Source: Lachnospiraceae bacterium UBA4348
GTDB taxonomy: Bacteria > Bacillota > Clostridia > Lachnospirales > Lachnospiraceae
DNA length: 43,709 nt
Assembly: GCA_002394165.1 (NCBI GenBank)
Contig: DGTA01000105.1
Location: forward strand, 10,253-53,961
Reading direction: 5' to 3'
The position numbers and the translations under genes were made by a program. The notes under the pieces are model-generated. The model saw only the letters and a list, made by a program, of their open reading frames with translations, did not search any database and was not told where the DNA came from. Each line of letters opens with the position of its first letter. Position 1 is the first letter of the stretch. This document shows, one piece after another, positions 33,401 through 40,501 of this stretch.

Positions 33401-35044
33401 CCCGGCGTCTCCCTGATCTCCCCGCCGCCCCATCACGATATCTATTCGATCGAGGACCTGGCACAGCTGATCTATGACCTGAAAAATGCCAACAAGGATG
33501 CGCGGATCTGCGTAAAGCTGGTTTCGGAGGCGGGCGTCGGAACCATCGCTTCCGGCGTGGCCAAGGCCGGGGCCGGAGCTATTTTGATCTCCGGATACGA
33601 CGGGGGTACCGGTGCGGCACCGTATTCGAGCGTTCATCATGCCGGCCTGCCCTGGGAACTGGGGCTGGTTGAAGCCCATCACGTCCTGGTGGAGAACGGT
33701 CTTCGCCAGCGAGTGGTCCTGGAGACGGACGGCAAGCTGATGAGCGGCCGGGATGTGGCGATCGCGGCGCTTTTGGGCGCCGAGGAATTCGGCTTTGCCA
33801 CGGCGCCGCTGGTGTGTATGGGATGCATGATGATGCGTGTCTGTTCGAAGGATACCTGCCCGGTCGGCATCGCAACCCAGAATGAGACGCTCAGGAAGCG
33901 CTTTTCCGGGAAGCCGGAGCATGTGATGAACTTCATGCTCTTTATTGCTGAGGAACTGCGTCAGATCATGGCGAAGATGGGCTTTCGCACCGTTGCCGAG
34001 ATGGTCGGGCGCACCGACAGGCTCCGCATGAAAGAAACGGCCCGGCCGGAGCGCGCCCGGATGGCTGACCTTTCGAAGATCCTGGACACCTCCTGCGTAA
34101 AGGAGGGCGGCTGTCACTTCTGCGAGGAGGAGCTTTACGATTTCAGGCTCGAACAGACACCGGATGAAAGGATCCTCATCCCGGAGGCGGAGAGAAGGAT
34201 TGGCGCCCCGGGCGGTCCTTCCGCCGGGAAAGGACAGGCCGCGGGCCGTGATCCGGTCCGTGTGAAGGTCAGCAGCACCGACCGGACCTTCGGGACCCTG
34301 CTGGGGAGTTATATCACGAAAAACTATCCCTCCGGCCTGGCGGAGGATACCTTCGTGGTGGAGGCCGAGGGGGGCGGCGGCCAGTCGTTCGGCGCTTTCC
34401 TTCCGCAGGGCGTGACCATCCGCCTGACCGGAGATTCGAACGATGGCTTCGGAAAGGGGCTTTCCGGCGGAAAGCTAGTGGTGGTGCCGCCGGAAAATGC
34501 CGGTTATGTCTCCCATGAAAACATCATCATCGGAAATGTGGCTCTTTACGGAGCCACCTCCGGAAAAGCCTATATATGCGGGGTTGCCGGAGAACGGTTC
34601 TGCGTCCGCAACTCAGGCGCGGTGGCGGTCTGTGAGGGCTGCGGCGACCATGGCCTGGAGTACATGACGGGCGGAAGGGCGCTGATCCTCGGTCCCACCG
34701 GAAAGAATTTCGCGGCTGGCATGAGTGGCGGCATCGCCTATGTGCTCGACCGGGAGCACACGCTGTATCTTCGCATGAACAAGGAGATGGCAGCTCTTTG
34801 TGAGGTCACGGAGAAATATGATATCGCCGAGCTTCGGAGCATCCTGGAGGATTACGTGAGGGAGACCGGTTCAACGTTCGGCCGGGAGGTGCTCGCACAT
34901 TTTGAGGAGTACCTGCCTGATTTCAAACGCATCGTTCCTCATGATTACCAGCGTATGCTCAGCGCCATCAGCCGGTTCGAGGAGCAGGGCATCGGGCACG
35001 ACAACGCAGTCCTGGAGGCTTTCCGGGAAATGGAAGCGATGTGA
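30488..35044 (+). CDS. gltB: Glutamate synthase (NADPH) large subunit
   Basis: A 1518-residue GOGAT large subunit that converts 2-oxoglutarate and glutamine to two glutamates. With the start at 30488 the catalytic Cys lies in ERDACGIGAV after a short propeptide, as in the class II amidotransferase family. The central and FMN-binding synthase domain has SYGSLSKEAHETLA, GGRSNTGEGGED and AGVGTIASGVAKAGA; the 3Fe-4S cysteines are in MGCMMMRVCSKDTCPVGIAT. The C-terminal beta-helix is rich in GGG/NDG motifs. GAGGAAAG precedes the ATG. It sits between glnN and gltD in one operon. Confidence 0.96.
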   Translation: MPDNRRNTASIDIERDACGIGAVVNIDGHRDHKAVDDALHIVEKLEHRAGKDATGQVGDGVGILLQVSHRFFRKAAAQAGINIGEETDYGIGMFFLPADNMKRTFAMRMMEVILEKEGLPLLGWRRVPVEEQILGQAALDCMPCIMQCFVGRPAGAEKGIGFDRRLYAARREFEQSSEDTYICSFSSRTIVYKGMFLVGQLRRFYPDLQDPDYETAIAIVHSRFSTNTTPSWHRAHPYRMIAHNGEINTIRGNIDRMLAREETMSSTLLDKDLDKIYPVVNASGSDSAMLDNTLEFLYMNGMDLPLAMMITIPEPWKHNDFMDRKKKDFYHYYATMMEPWDGPAAILFTDGELVGATLDRNGLRPSRYYVTDEGRLILSSEVGVLDIDPARIIKKARLEPGRILLVDTVRKRIVSDEECKAYYASRSPYGEWLDGNLHHLATLTIPNKKIPVHTQQTRDKLYKAFGYTYEDVKELILPMAKTGIEPTVSMGHDVPLAMMSDHHQPLFHYFKQLFAQVTNPPIDSLREKIVTDTTVYIGSDGDLLREKASNCRVLEVENPILTGVDLIKIRALDMPGLKASTISLLYYKNTSLEKALDQLNILVDRAVSEGNNIIILSDRGVDENHMPIPSLLAVSSVEQHLVRTRKRTAVSLILESAELRDVHQAAALLGFGARAVNPYLAHECIAEMIDLGLLDKDYHTAIDDYNRALLGGVVKIAAKMGISTIQSYQSARIFEAVGLSRDVIDRYFTGIVSEVGGIGLKEIGEDVSIRHDHAFDPLGLTVDTTLDSTSFHSLRSGAGQEDHLYSPRTIILLQQAVRSGCFEKFKEYTAMVDEENRPHTLRALLELVPAAEPLDIDEVESAESIVRRFQTGAMSYGSLSKEAHETLAAAMNTLGGRSNTGEGGEDPARFGTIRNSAVKQVASGRFGVTSAYLNSASEIQIKMAQGAKPGEGGHLPGRKVYPWVAATRFSTPGVSLISPPPHHDIYSIEDLAQLIYDLKNANKDARICVKLVSEAGVGTIASGVAKAGAGAILISGYDGGTGAAPYSSVHHAGLPWELGLVEAHHVLVENGLRQRVVLETDGKLMSGRDVAIAALLGAEEFGFATAPLVCMGCMMMRVCSKDTCPVGIATQNETLRKRFSGKPEHVMNFMLFIAEELRQIMAKMGFRTVAEMVGRTDRLRMKETARPERARMADLSKILDTSCVKEGGCHFCEEELYDFRLEQTPDERILIPEAERRIGAPGGPSAGKGQAAGRDPVRVKVSSTDRTFGTLLGSYITKNYPSGLAEDTFVVEAEGGGGQSFGAFLPQGVTIRLTGDSNDGFGKGLSGGKLVVVPPENAGYVSHENIIIGNVALYGATSGKAYICGVAGERFCVRNSGAVAVCEGCGDHGLEYMTGGRALILGPTGKNFAAGMSGGIAYVLDREHTLYLRMNKEMAALCEVTEKYDIAELRSILEDYVRETGSTFGREVLAHFEEYLPDFKRIVPHDYQRMLSAISRFEEQGIGHDNAVLEAFREMEAM

Positions 35045-35057
35045 CGGGGGAGTGATT

Positions 35058-36578
35058 ATGGGTAAGATGACAGGATTTCTGGACTATGAAAGAGTGTCGA
35101 ACGGGGACATTCCCCCACAGAGACGGATCCGCACCTTTGAGGAATTCCATACGCCCCTTGACGAGAACAGGAGGCGCGAGCAGGCCGGCAGGTGCATGAA
35201 CTGCGGCGTCCCGCTCTGCCAGTCGGCGATGGTTCTTTCAGGGATGGTGACGGGATGTCCGCTCCACAACCTGATCCCGGAATGGAATGACCAGATCTGG
35301 GAAGGACACGATGAGCATGCCTTCTCGAGGCTTGCAAAGACCGCCAGCTTCCCGGAGTTTACCGGTCGTGTCTGCCCCGCTCTTTGCGAAAAGGCATGCA
35401 TGTGCGGTCAGCACGGCGAGCCGGTAACTGTCAGGGATAATGAGTTGTTCCTGATCGAGACCGCTTTTGCAGAGGGCTTCATCAAACCGCGTATTCCCGC
35501 TGTAAGAAGCGGGAAGAAGGTTGCAGTGGTGGGCAGCGGGCCCTCCGGCCTGGCGGCGGCGGATCTGCTCAACCGCAGGGGACACTCTGTGACGGTCTTT
35601 GAGCGTGAAGACCGGATCGGCGGTCTTCTGATGTATGGCATCCCGAACATGAAACTGGACAAGAAGGTGATCGCCCGCCGGCAGAAGCTGATGGAGGCGG
35701 AGGGCGTCAACTTTGTCACCGGATTTGATGTGGACAGCAGTGAGAAAGCCGACCGGCTCACCTCTGACTTTGACGCGGTGATCCTCTGCTGCGGAGCCAA
35801 ACAGCCCAGGGCCCTTAGCGGCACTGTGCGCGGTCTGAAGGGGGAGGAGATGCCCTTTGGCGTAAGTGACGTCAAAGGAGTTCATTTTGCGGTCGATTTC
35901 CTGACACAGACGACAAAGAGACTGCTCTCATGCGGCAGCTTGGAAAGTGAAGCCCTGCAAAAGGCCGGAGCCAGCTGGCCAAGCGCCGGTGGAAAGCATG
36001 TGGTGGTCGTAGGCGGCGGAGATACGGGAAATGACTGTATCGGGACGGTGATCCGCCAGGGATGCAGCAGTGTCACCGCCCTGGAGATGATGAGCGCGCC
36101 GCCTGTGCAGAGGGCTCCCTCCAATCCGTGGCCGGAATGGCCGAAGGTGCTTAAGACAGACTACGGCCATGAAGAAGGAATCTTCCTTTACGGAAAGGAT
36201 CCGAGGATCTATGAGACTACAGTCAAAGACTTAATTGTCAATAAAAAAGGGGAACTGAAAAAGATCCGTACCGTCAAAGTCGCCTTCGAGGGAAGAGTCA
36301 TGAAAGAAGTGCTGGGAAGTGAACAGGTCCTTCCCTGTGACCTTCTACTGATCGCCGCCGGCTTTACAGGCTGCCAGCCCTATACGGCCGAGGCATTTGG
36401 ACTGGAGCGCACCGAGCGGGGAACCCTTTCCTCGCATCTCCATCGGACGGACCGGGCGGGTGTCTTCACAGCAGGGGATATGCGGCGGGGACAGTCGCTG
36501 GTTGTGTGGGCCATCGCCGAGGGGAGAGACTGCGCCCGGGAGGTGGATGAGTTCCTGATGGGATATTCAGAATTATGA
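35058..36578 (+). CDS. gltD: Glutamate synthase small subunit
   Basis: A 506-residue flavoprotein that passes NADPH electrons to the large subunit. Cysteines for two 4Fe-4S clusters are in CMNCGVPLCQ, GCPLHNLIPEWN and CPALCEKACMCGQ. The FAD-binding GSGPSGLAAADLL and NADPH-binding VVGGGDTGNDCIGT Rossmann motifs follow. The ATG at 35058 is 13 nt after the gltB stop; an in-frame GTG at 35052 is an alternative. Its TGA stop (36576-36578) is the first three bases of a 23-nt palindromic repeat, which probably also ends transcription of glnN-gltB-gltD. Confidence 0.95.
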   Translation: MGKMTGFLDYERVSNGDIPPQRRIRTFEEFHTPLDENRRREQAGRCMNCGVPLCQSAMVLSGMVTGCPLHNLIPEWNDQIWEGHDEHAFSRLAKTASFPEFTGRVCPALCEKACMCGQHGEPVTVRDNELFLIETAFAEGFIKPRIPAVRSGKKVAVVGSGPSGLAAADLLNRRGHSVTVFEREDRIGGLLMYGIPNMKLDKKVIARRQKLMEAEGVNFVTGFDVDSSEKADRLTSDFDAVILCCGAKQPRALSGTVRGLKGEEMPFGVSDVKGVHFAVDFLTQTTKRLLSCGSLESEALQKAGASWPSAGGKHVVVVGGGDTGNDCIGTVIRQGCSSVTALEMMSAPPVQRAPSNPWPEWPKVLKTDYGHEEGIFLYGKDPRIYETTVKDLIVNKKGELKKIRTVKVAFEGRVMKEVLGSEQVLPCDLLLIAAGFTGCQPYTAEAFGLERTERGTLSSHLHRTDRAGVFTAGDMRRGQSLVVWAIAEGRDCAREVDEFLMGYSEL

Positions 36579-37280
36579 CACAGAACCGTCCCCTGTCAGA
36601 AAAGCACAGATCTCATCATCGGAGGTACTCTCGAAATCAATCTTCACGTCCGCGTACCCGGCGGGTTTTTCCTGCTTGCGGTTGATCCAGACGGTATGCC
36701 AGCCGGCGTCTGATGCGCCGGCTATATCTGATTCGAAGGAATCGCCCACCATCCAGAGCTTGTCCGGGGGCAGGCCTGTCTTTTCCTCAAAGGCCCGGAA
36801 GATGCGCGGATCGGGCTTTATGATCCCGATGTCGCCGGAGGCGAGTACGTTTTCCTCCCGGAAGTATTTCCAAAGGCCCATGGCCTGTATCTTGCCGCGC
36901 TGCCTGTCGGACGGACCGTTGGTCAGGACTCCGACCGGACATCCACGCTGGTGCAGGGACTCGAGCAGGTCTTTGTAAACCGGAATGGGATCGATCTCAT
37001 TCTGGTTTTTTGCGTAGAGTTGTTCAAAAGCAAGGGCTGTCTCAGGGCTGAGCTCCACGCCCAGGTCCCGGTAAGTTAAGGTCGTTCGCAGGATCAGCAT
37101 CTCCTCCATGGAGATTTTTCCTTCCGCCCGCATCTGAAAGGCTTCTTCCTTCCGGATGCGGTTTCTCTCTTCCAGCAGCTGCTCATCCAGACCGGGCCGG
37201 CCGCCGAAGAATTCCCGGTAAGTCTTCAGATAGAGCTCTGATCTTAGATAGAGGGTCTCATCGATGTCAAATACGATCAT
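36573..37280 (-). CDS. HAD-superfamily hydrolase, subfamily IA
   Basis: A 235-residue cytoplasmic phosphatase of the phosphoglycolate-phosphatase or YjjG-like group. Motif I is IVFDIDETLY with the nucleophile Asp and the general-acid Asp two residues on. Motif II is VLTNGPSD, the motif III lysine is in IIKPDPRIF, and motif IV is WMVGDSFESDIAGA. The helical cap lies between motifs I and II. The ATG at 37280 overlaps the stop of the P1 peptidase by 4 nt (ATGA). The final residues are encoded by a dispersed palindromic repeat, so the original C-terminus was probably slightly different. The substrate is unknown. Confidence 0.9.
   Translation of the reverse strand: MIVFDIDETLYLRSELYLKTYREFFGGRPGLDEQLLEERNRIRKEEAFQMRAEGKISMEEMLILRTTLTYRDLGVELSPETALAFEQLYAKNQNEIDPIPVYKDLLESLHQRGCPVGVLTNGPSDRQRGKIQAMGLWKYFREENVLASGDIGIIKPDPRIFRAFEEKTGLPPDKLWMVGDSFESDIAGASDAGWHTVWINRKQEKPAGYADVKIDFESTSDDEICAFLTGDGSVS
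36576..36598. repeat. 23-nt palindromic repeat, copy 3, spanning convergent gene ends
   Basis: Left half TGACACAGAAC, one central base, right half GTCCCCTGTCA. The first three bases are the gltD stop codon on the plus strand. Read on the minus strand the repeat encodes the last seven residues (TGDGSVS) of the HAD hydrolase. The palindrome has thus been absorbed into two convergent coding ends. Confidence 0.85.
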
Positions 37281-38320
37281 TTCTGTATATCCTTTGCACA
37301 GGGATATCCGTAAGCGCTTTCGGCATTTTCCGCCGCCCGGATGATGGCCTCGCTGATCACTTCGGCGGCGAGGGTTCCCACCAGGTCCTGATCGGCATTC
37401 ACATCCCCGACCGAGACGGCATAGATGCTGTCGCCGTCTGCCGTCGTGTGGACGGGGCGGATGGAACGGGCATAGCCGTCGTGGCCCATGCCGGCGATCT
37501 TGCAAAGCTGCGCCTTCCCGAAGGAGGCGTTGGTGATCACGACCGCGAGGGTGGTGTTGCCCACGAACTTGTTATCCACGGCTTCGATGGATGCTTTCAT
37601 GTATTCTTCAGTACTCTCAAGCGTCTTTTTATCCTCCGAGAGGAGACCGGCGATCTGCTCACCGTTTTTCCAGTCAAACACGTCACCCAGGGCGTTGACC
37701 ACGACGATCGCTCCTACCTGAAGTTCGCCGATCTGCAGGGCATAGCTGCCGATCCCGGTCTTCATGCATCTTTCCATGCCGGCGATCTTGCCGACGGTGG
37801 CGCCGCAGCCGACGCCGTAATTCCCGTCCCGGTAATTGGGCGTTTCCATGGCCAGTCTCGCCGCCTCGTATCCCATCGCCTCATCCGGCCTCGTAAACGT
37901 GTCCGCGACGGTCAGGTCAAAAATATCCGACTGGACCACCAGCGGCACTTTTGTTACGCCGACATCAAACCCGATGCCCTTTTCCTCCAGGTATTCCATC
38001 ACGCCGTTCGCAGCCCCGAGCCCGAAAGCGCTGCCGCCACCGAGGACGATCGCGTGGATGGAATCCGCCGCCATGAGCGGATCGAGCAGGAGCGGCTCCC
38101 TGGAAGCCGGGCCGCCGCCTCTCACGTCAAGTCCGGCCCGCATGCCGTTCTCGCATACGATCACCGTGCATCCGGTGCCCGCTTCTTCATTTTCGGTCTG
38201 GCCGATCTTTACACCCGGAATGTCCGTGACCGGGATCTCTCTTTCCTGCGCATGGGCGGCTGTTGCGGTCAGCGACACAGTAAGAAGCGCTCCCAGAAAC
38301 GCCATCATTATATAATTCAT
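37277..38320 (-). CDS. Exported P1 (S58/DmpA) family peptidase
   Basis: A 347-residue protein with a signal peptide, MMAFLGALLTVSLTATAAHA (cleavage after residue 24), then a P1-family domain. GGGPASREPLLLDP, VLGGGSAFGLGAANGVMEYL and GCGATVGKIAGMERCMKTG are family hallmarks. Autocleavage that frees a Thr or Ser nucleophile is expected at the GNTTLAVVITN segment. The family includes DmpA-type aminopeptidases and self-processing amidohydrolases; many members are cytoplasmic, so the clear signal peptide is notable. I chose ATG 38320 for its AGGAGG site; a longer frame to 38368 has none. It is coupled to the HAD gene by a 4-nt overlap. Confidence 0.87.
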   Translation of the reverse strand: MNYIMMAFLGALLTVSLTATAAHAQEREIPVTDIPGVKIGQTENEEAGTGCTVIVCENGMRAGLDVRGGGPASREPLLLDPLMAADSIHAIVLGGGSAFGLGAANGVMEYLEEKGIGFDVGVTKVPLVVQSDIFDLTVADTFTRPDEAMGYEAARLAMETPNYRDGNYGVGCGATVGKIAGMERCMKTGIGSYALQIGELQVGAIVVVNALGDVFDWKNGEQIAGLLSEDKKTLESTEEYMKASIEAVDNKFVGNTTLAVVITNASFGKAQLCKIAGMGHDGYARSIRPVHTTADGDSIYAVSVGDVNADQDLVGTLAAEVISEAIIRAAENAESAYGYPCAKDIQK

Positions 38321-38360
38321 CTGAAATATCCTCCTTTTCGGGGCAGTCTGCGTCCTGCCG

Positions 38361-38612
38361 TCAGGCATACAGTTCCTTCAGGATCAGCACGGTGATCCCG
38401 GGATTGTCTCCGGGCATGATCCTCTTGATCCGGTCATCATACCGGTACCAGTCATGGATCATGGTGCGAAGACTGGTCCCGCGGTGATATCCGTGGACCA
38501 GGTGGATCTGGTAGGTGGAAGGACCGGCTTTTTCGAGCGCCCGGTCGATCACTTTGACCGCTTCTTCCTGCCGGAGACCGTGCAGATCGATCTTTATAAA
38601 AGCTTCACTCAT
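38361..38612 (-). CDS. Smr-domain protein (MutS2 C-terminal-like)
   Basis: An 83-residue stand-alone Smr domain. IKIDLHGLRQEEAV carries the conserved DLHG motif, and VHGYHRGTSLRTMI matches the H-G-x-G-x-G-x-L-R region, although the usual first Gly pair is changed to GYHRGT. Smr domains act as nucleases on DNA or RNA in mismatch repair, recombination and ribosome rescue. AGGAGGTG lies before the ATG. An extended -10, TGGTACAAT, lies upstream at 38658-38650 on the minus strand. It may be co-transcribed with the P1 peptidase 40 nt downstream. Confidence 0.85.
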   Translation of the reverse strand: MSEAFIKIDLHGLRQEEAVKVIDRALEKAGPSTYQIHLVHGYHRGTSLRTMIHDWYRYDDRIKRIMPGDNPGITVLILKELYA

Positions 38613-38964
38613 CGCGAAACACCTCCTCTGACCTTGATCGGCTGATTCTATTGTACCATATTATGCAGCGGGATGCCTGGCTTCCAGGATATCCGCTTCC
38701 CCGGCACAGACCCCGGTGGCAGAGGCAGCCATCACGGAGGCGGTCAGCAGGAACCAGGTCGCCAAGAGCCGGTAAGTCAAGGATTGATGGCATAATGTCT
38801 GACACAATAACCTAAATGAAAAATAAATAATAAAAAATGTAAAATAAAGTTGACAAGATGCCATTGGGGTGTTATTATGCTTTCAGAAGCTTCCGAAGAG
38901 CAGTAACGCTCCCTGTCCCAATTGATATGGTAATTGATAAATGAAAAATATGGAGGAAATGATC
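38613..38964. other. Intergenic region with possible gene relic
   Basis: From 38661 to about 38780 the minus strand is GC-rich and reads as a signal-peptide-like stretch (LLATWFLLTASVMAASATG, then VCAGEA) ending in a stop at 38661, with no good start or ribosome site. It may be the remnant of an exported protein gene. From 38800 the DNA becomes very AT-rich and carries the promoter of the membrane-protein/HTH operon. Confidence 0.4.
38851..38879 (+). promoter_or_regulatory. Consensus sigma-A promoter for the membrane-protein/HTH operon
   Basis: A perfect -35 TTGACA (38851-38856), a 17-nt spacer and TATTAT (38874-38879) make the best promoter in the window. An AT-rich tract upstream (38810-38850) could act as an UP element. 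The untranslated leader is about 80 nt. Confidence 0.8.
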
Positions 38965-39501
38965 ATGAATGGTTCTGTTATGAAATCTGCCGGTTTTGCT
39001 GTTGGTCTGCTGGTTGCCCTGGTATTGGGTGTTCTTCTTTTAAAAATGATGAATAAAGACAAAAGGATTGCGACAAAATATGATGAGATGCAGGAGATCA
39101 TCCGCGGAAGAGCTTATAAATATGCTTTCTGGACTGTCATAGTGTGTGAAGCTGTCCTGATCGTGATGGATAGTTTTTTCGCAGCTCAGATGCCGTTATC
39201 CACAGGTATTCTTCAGTTTCTTGTGATCATCATCGGAGTCATGGTACAGGTTACCTACTGCATCTGGCATGACGCCTACATCGGTCTGAACACGAACACC
39301 GGCCGTTTTATCATCTGCATGCTGCTGATCGGCGGGTTCAACCTGGTGCTTGCAGTCATGGCTGTTATTGACGGAAGAATGGTTCAGGACGGCGTACTTC
39401 AGACGCCCTTCCTGAATGGGGTCTGCGGTCTGCTCTGCCTGGCAGTGATGGCGGAGGTCATCATCAAAAATGCCGTCACCGGTAAAGAGAAGGAGGATTA
39501 A
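38965..39501 (+). CDS. Multi-pass membrane protein paired with an HTH regulator
   Basis: A 178-residue protein with about five predicted membrane helices (roughly 10-27, 53-70, 82-100, 115-137, 148-168) and short polar loops. The first cytoplasmic loop holds KDKRIATKYDEMQEIIRGRA, a segment common in small Firmicute membrane proteins encoded with YozG-like regulators. The start at 38965 has GGAGG 8 nt upstream; frames from 38941 and 38959 are less well placed. The HTH gene starts 3 nt after its stop, so they are certainly co-expressed. The function is unknown; a sensor or membrane partner of the regulator is possible. Confidence 0.85.
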   Translation: MNGSVMKSAGFAVGLLVALVLGVLLLKMMNKDKRIATKYDEMQEIIRGRAYKYAFWTVIVCEAVLIVMDSFFAAQMPLSTGILQFLVIIIGVMVQVTYCIWHDAYIGLNTNTGRFIICMLLIGGFNLVLAVMAVIDGRMVQDGVLQTPFLNGVCGLLCLAVMAEVIIKNAVTGKEKED

Positions 39502-39504
39502 GCG

Positions 39505-39702
39505 ATGAAAAACCTGAAGCTGAAAGCAGCGCGGGCCGGGCGCGATCTTTCTCAGGATGAGCTGGCGAAAGCGGCCGGCGTTTCCCGGCAGACGATCAGC
39601 GCGATCGAAAAAGGGGATTACAATCCTACCATCAATCTCTGCATCAGTATCTGCAGGATCCTGGGAAAGACGCTGGACGAACTGTTCTGGCCGGATGAAT
39701 GA
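39505..39702 (+). CDS. Small XRE-family helix-turn-helix regulator
   Basis: A 65-residue protein that is little more than one helix-turn-helix. LSQDELAKAAGVSRQTISAI is the recognition unit, followed by EKGDYNPTINLCISICRILG and KTLDELFWPDE, typical of YozG/YgzD-like regulators. It begins 3 nt after the membrane-protein gene with AAGGAGGA overlapping that stop. In such pairs the regulator commonly represses the shared operon; the strong promoter at 38851-38879 would be the site, but no clear operator palindrome was seen there. Confidence 0.92.
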   Translation: MKNLKLKAARAGRDLSQDELAKAAGVSRQTISAIEKGDYNPTINLCISICRILGKTLDELFWPDE

Positions 39703-39757
39703 AATTGGTCACCCGTTATGGTAAAATAAACAAAAACCGGAACGGAGAAAACGAAAA

Positions 39758-40501
39758 ATGAGATATATACTGATCACCAACGATGACGGTATCTGTGCGG
39801 ACGGACTGGTCCGCCTGGCCCGCGCGGCCGCGGCATTTGGAGATGTCTGGGTGGTGGCGCCGGACGGGGAGAGGAGCGCTGCTTCGCACAGGATCACCCT
39901 GCATAAAGAGATCTTTGTGAAGCCCTGCGACTTCCCGGTGGAGGGAGTTCATGCCTTCGCATGCAGCGGTTCACCGGCAGACTGTGTCCGGGTGGGCTGC
40001 CTTGGCCTGATGCCGCAGCGGCCGGATGTGCTGCTTTCCGGGATCAACCGCGGATACAACGCGGGGACTGACCTGCAGTATTCCGCCACGGCGGGCGCGG
40101 CGTTCGAAGGCGCCTTCCAGGGGATCCCTTCCATTGCTTTTTCGGAGGGCTTCAAGGGCTTGCATGAGGTCACGGATCTTTACCTGGAAGGAATGCTTGA
40201 GGAGGCAATGCAGGTAAGACCCGGCAATGGCAGGATATGGAACATCAATTTCCCGGAATGCCCGAAAGAAGAGTGCCGGGGCATCTGGCGCGGTGCCGGG
40301 ACCGCTGACACCTCATTTTATTCGGATCACTATACAATGGAGAGAATGGAAGACGGGACACTGAAGTTCCACGTGAAGGGAGAGAAAGGTGTCCCTGCAA
40401 AGGAAGGGACAGACCTTTGGGCCCTGAAGGAAAAGTACGTGTCCGTCGGTTTTGTGAACAATGTCGGGCGCTCGAACGAGGATGGAGGAGAGGAAAAATG
40501 A
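39758..40501 (+). CDS. surE: 5'/3'-nucleotidase SurE
   Basis: A 247-residue SurE phosphatase that removes phosphate from nucleoside monophosphates. The metal-binding Asp pair is in ILITNDDGICADG; VVAPDGERSAASHRITLH, ACSGSPADCVRVG and SGINRGYNAGTDLQYSATAG are the other family motifs. GGAG lies about 10 nt before the ATG. Its stop overlaps the nagA start by 4 nt (ATGA), an unusual partner that would couple nucleotide salvage with amino-sugar breakdown. A separate promoter is likely in the 55 nt before it but none is clear. Confidence 0.94.
   Translation: MRYILITNDDGICADGLVRLARAAAAFGDVWVVAPDGERSAASHRITLHKEIFVKPCDFPVEGVHAFACSGSPADCVRVGCLGLMPQRPDVLLSGINRGYNAGTDLQYSATAGAAFEGAFQGIPSIAFSEGFKGLHEVTDLYLEGMLEEAMQVRPGNGRIWNINFPECPKEECRGIWRGAGTADTSFYSDHYTMERMEDGTLKFHVKGEKGVPAKEGTDLWALKEKYVSVGFVNNVGRSNEDGGEEK

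Noticed and set aside
38605..38805. 66-codon minus-strand frame upstream of the Smr gene
   Set aside because: It overlaps the Smr start in another frame, has Arg/Ser-rich composition and no motif; treated as noncoding.
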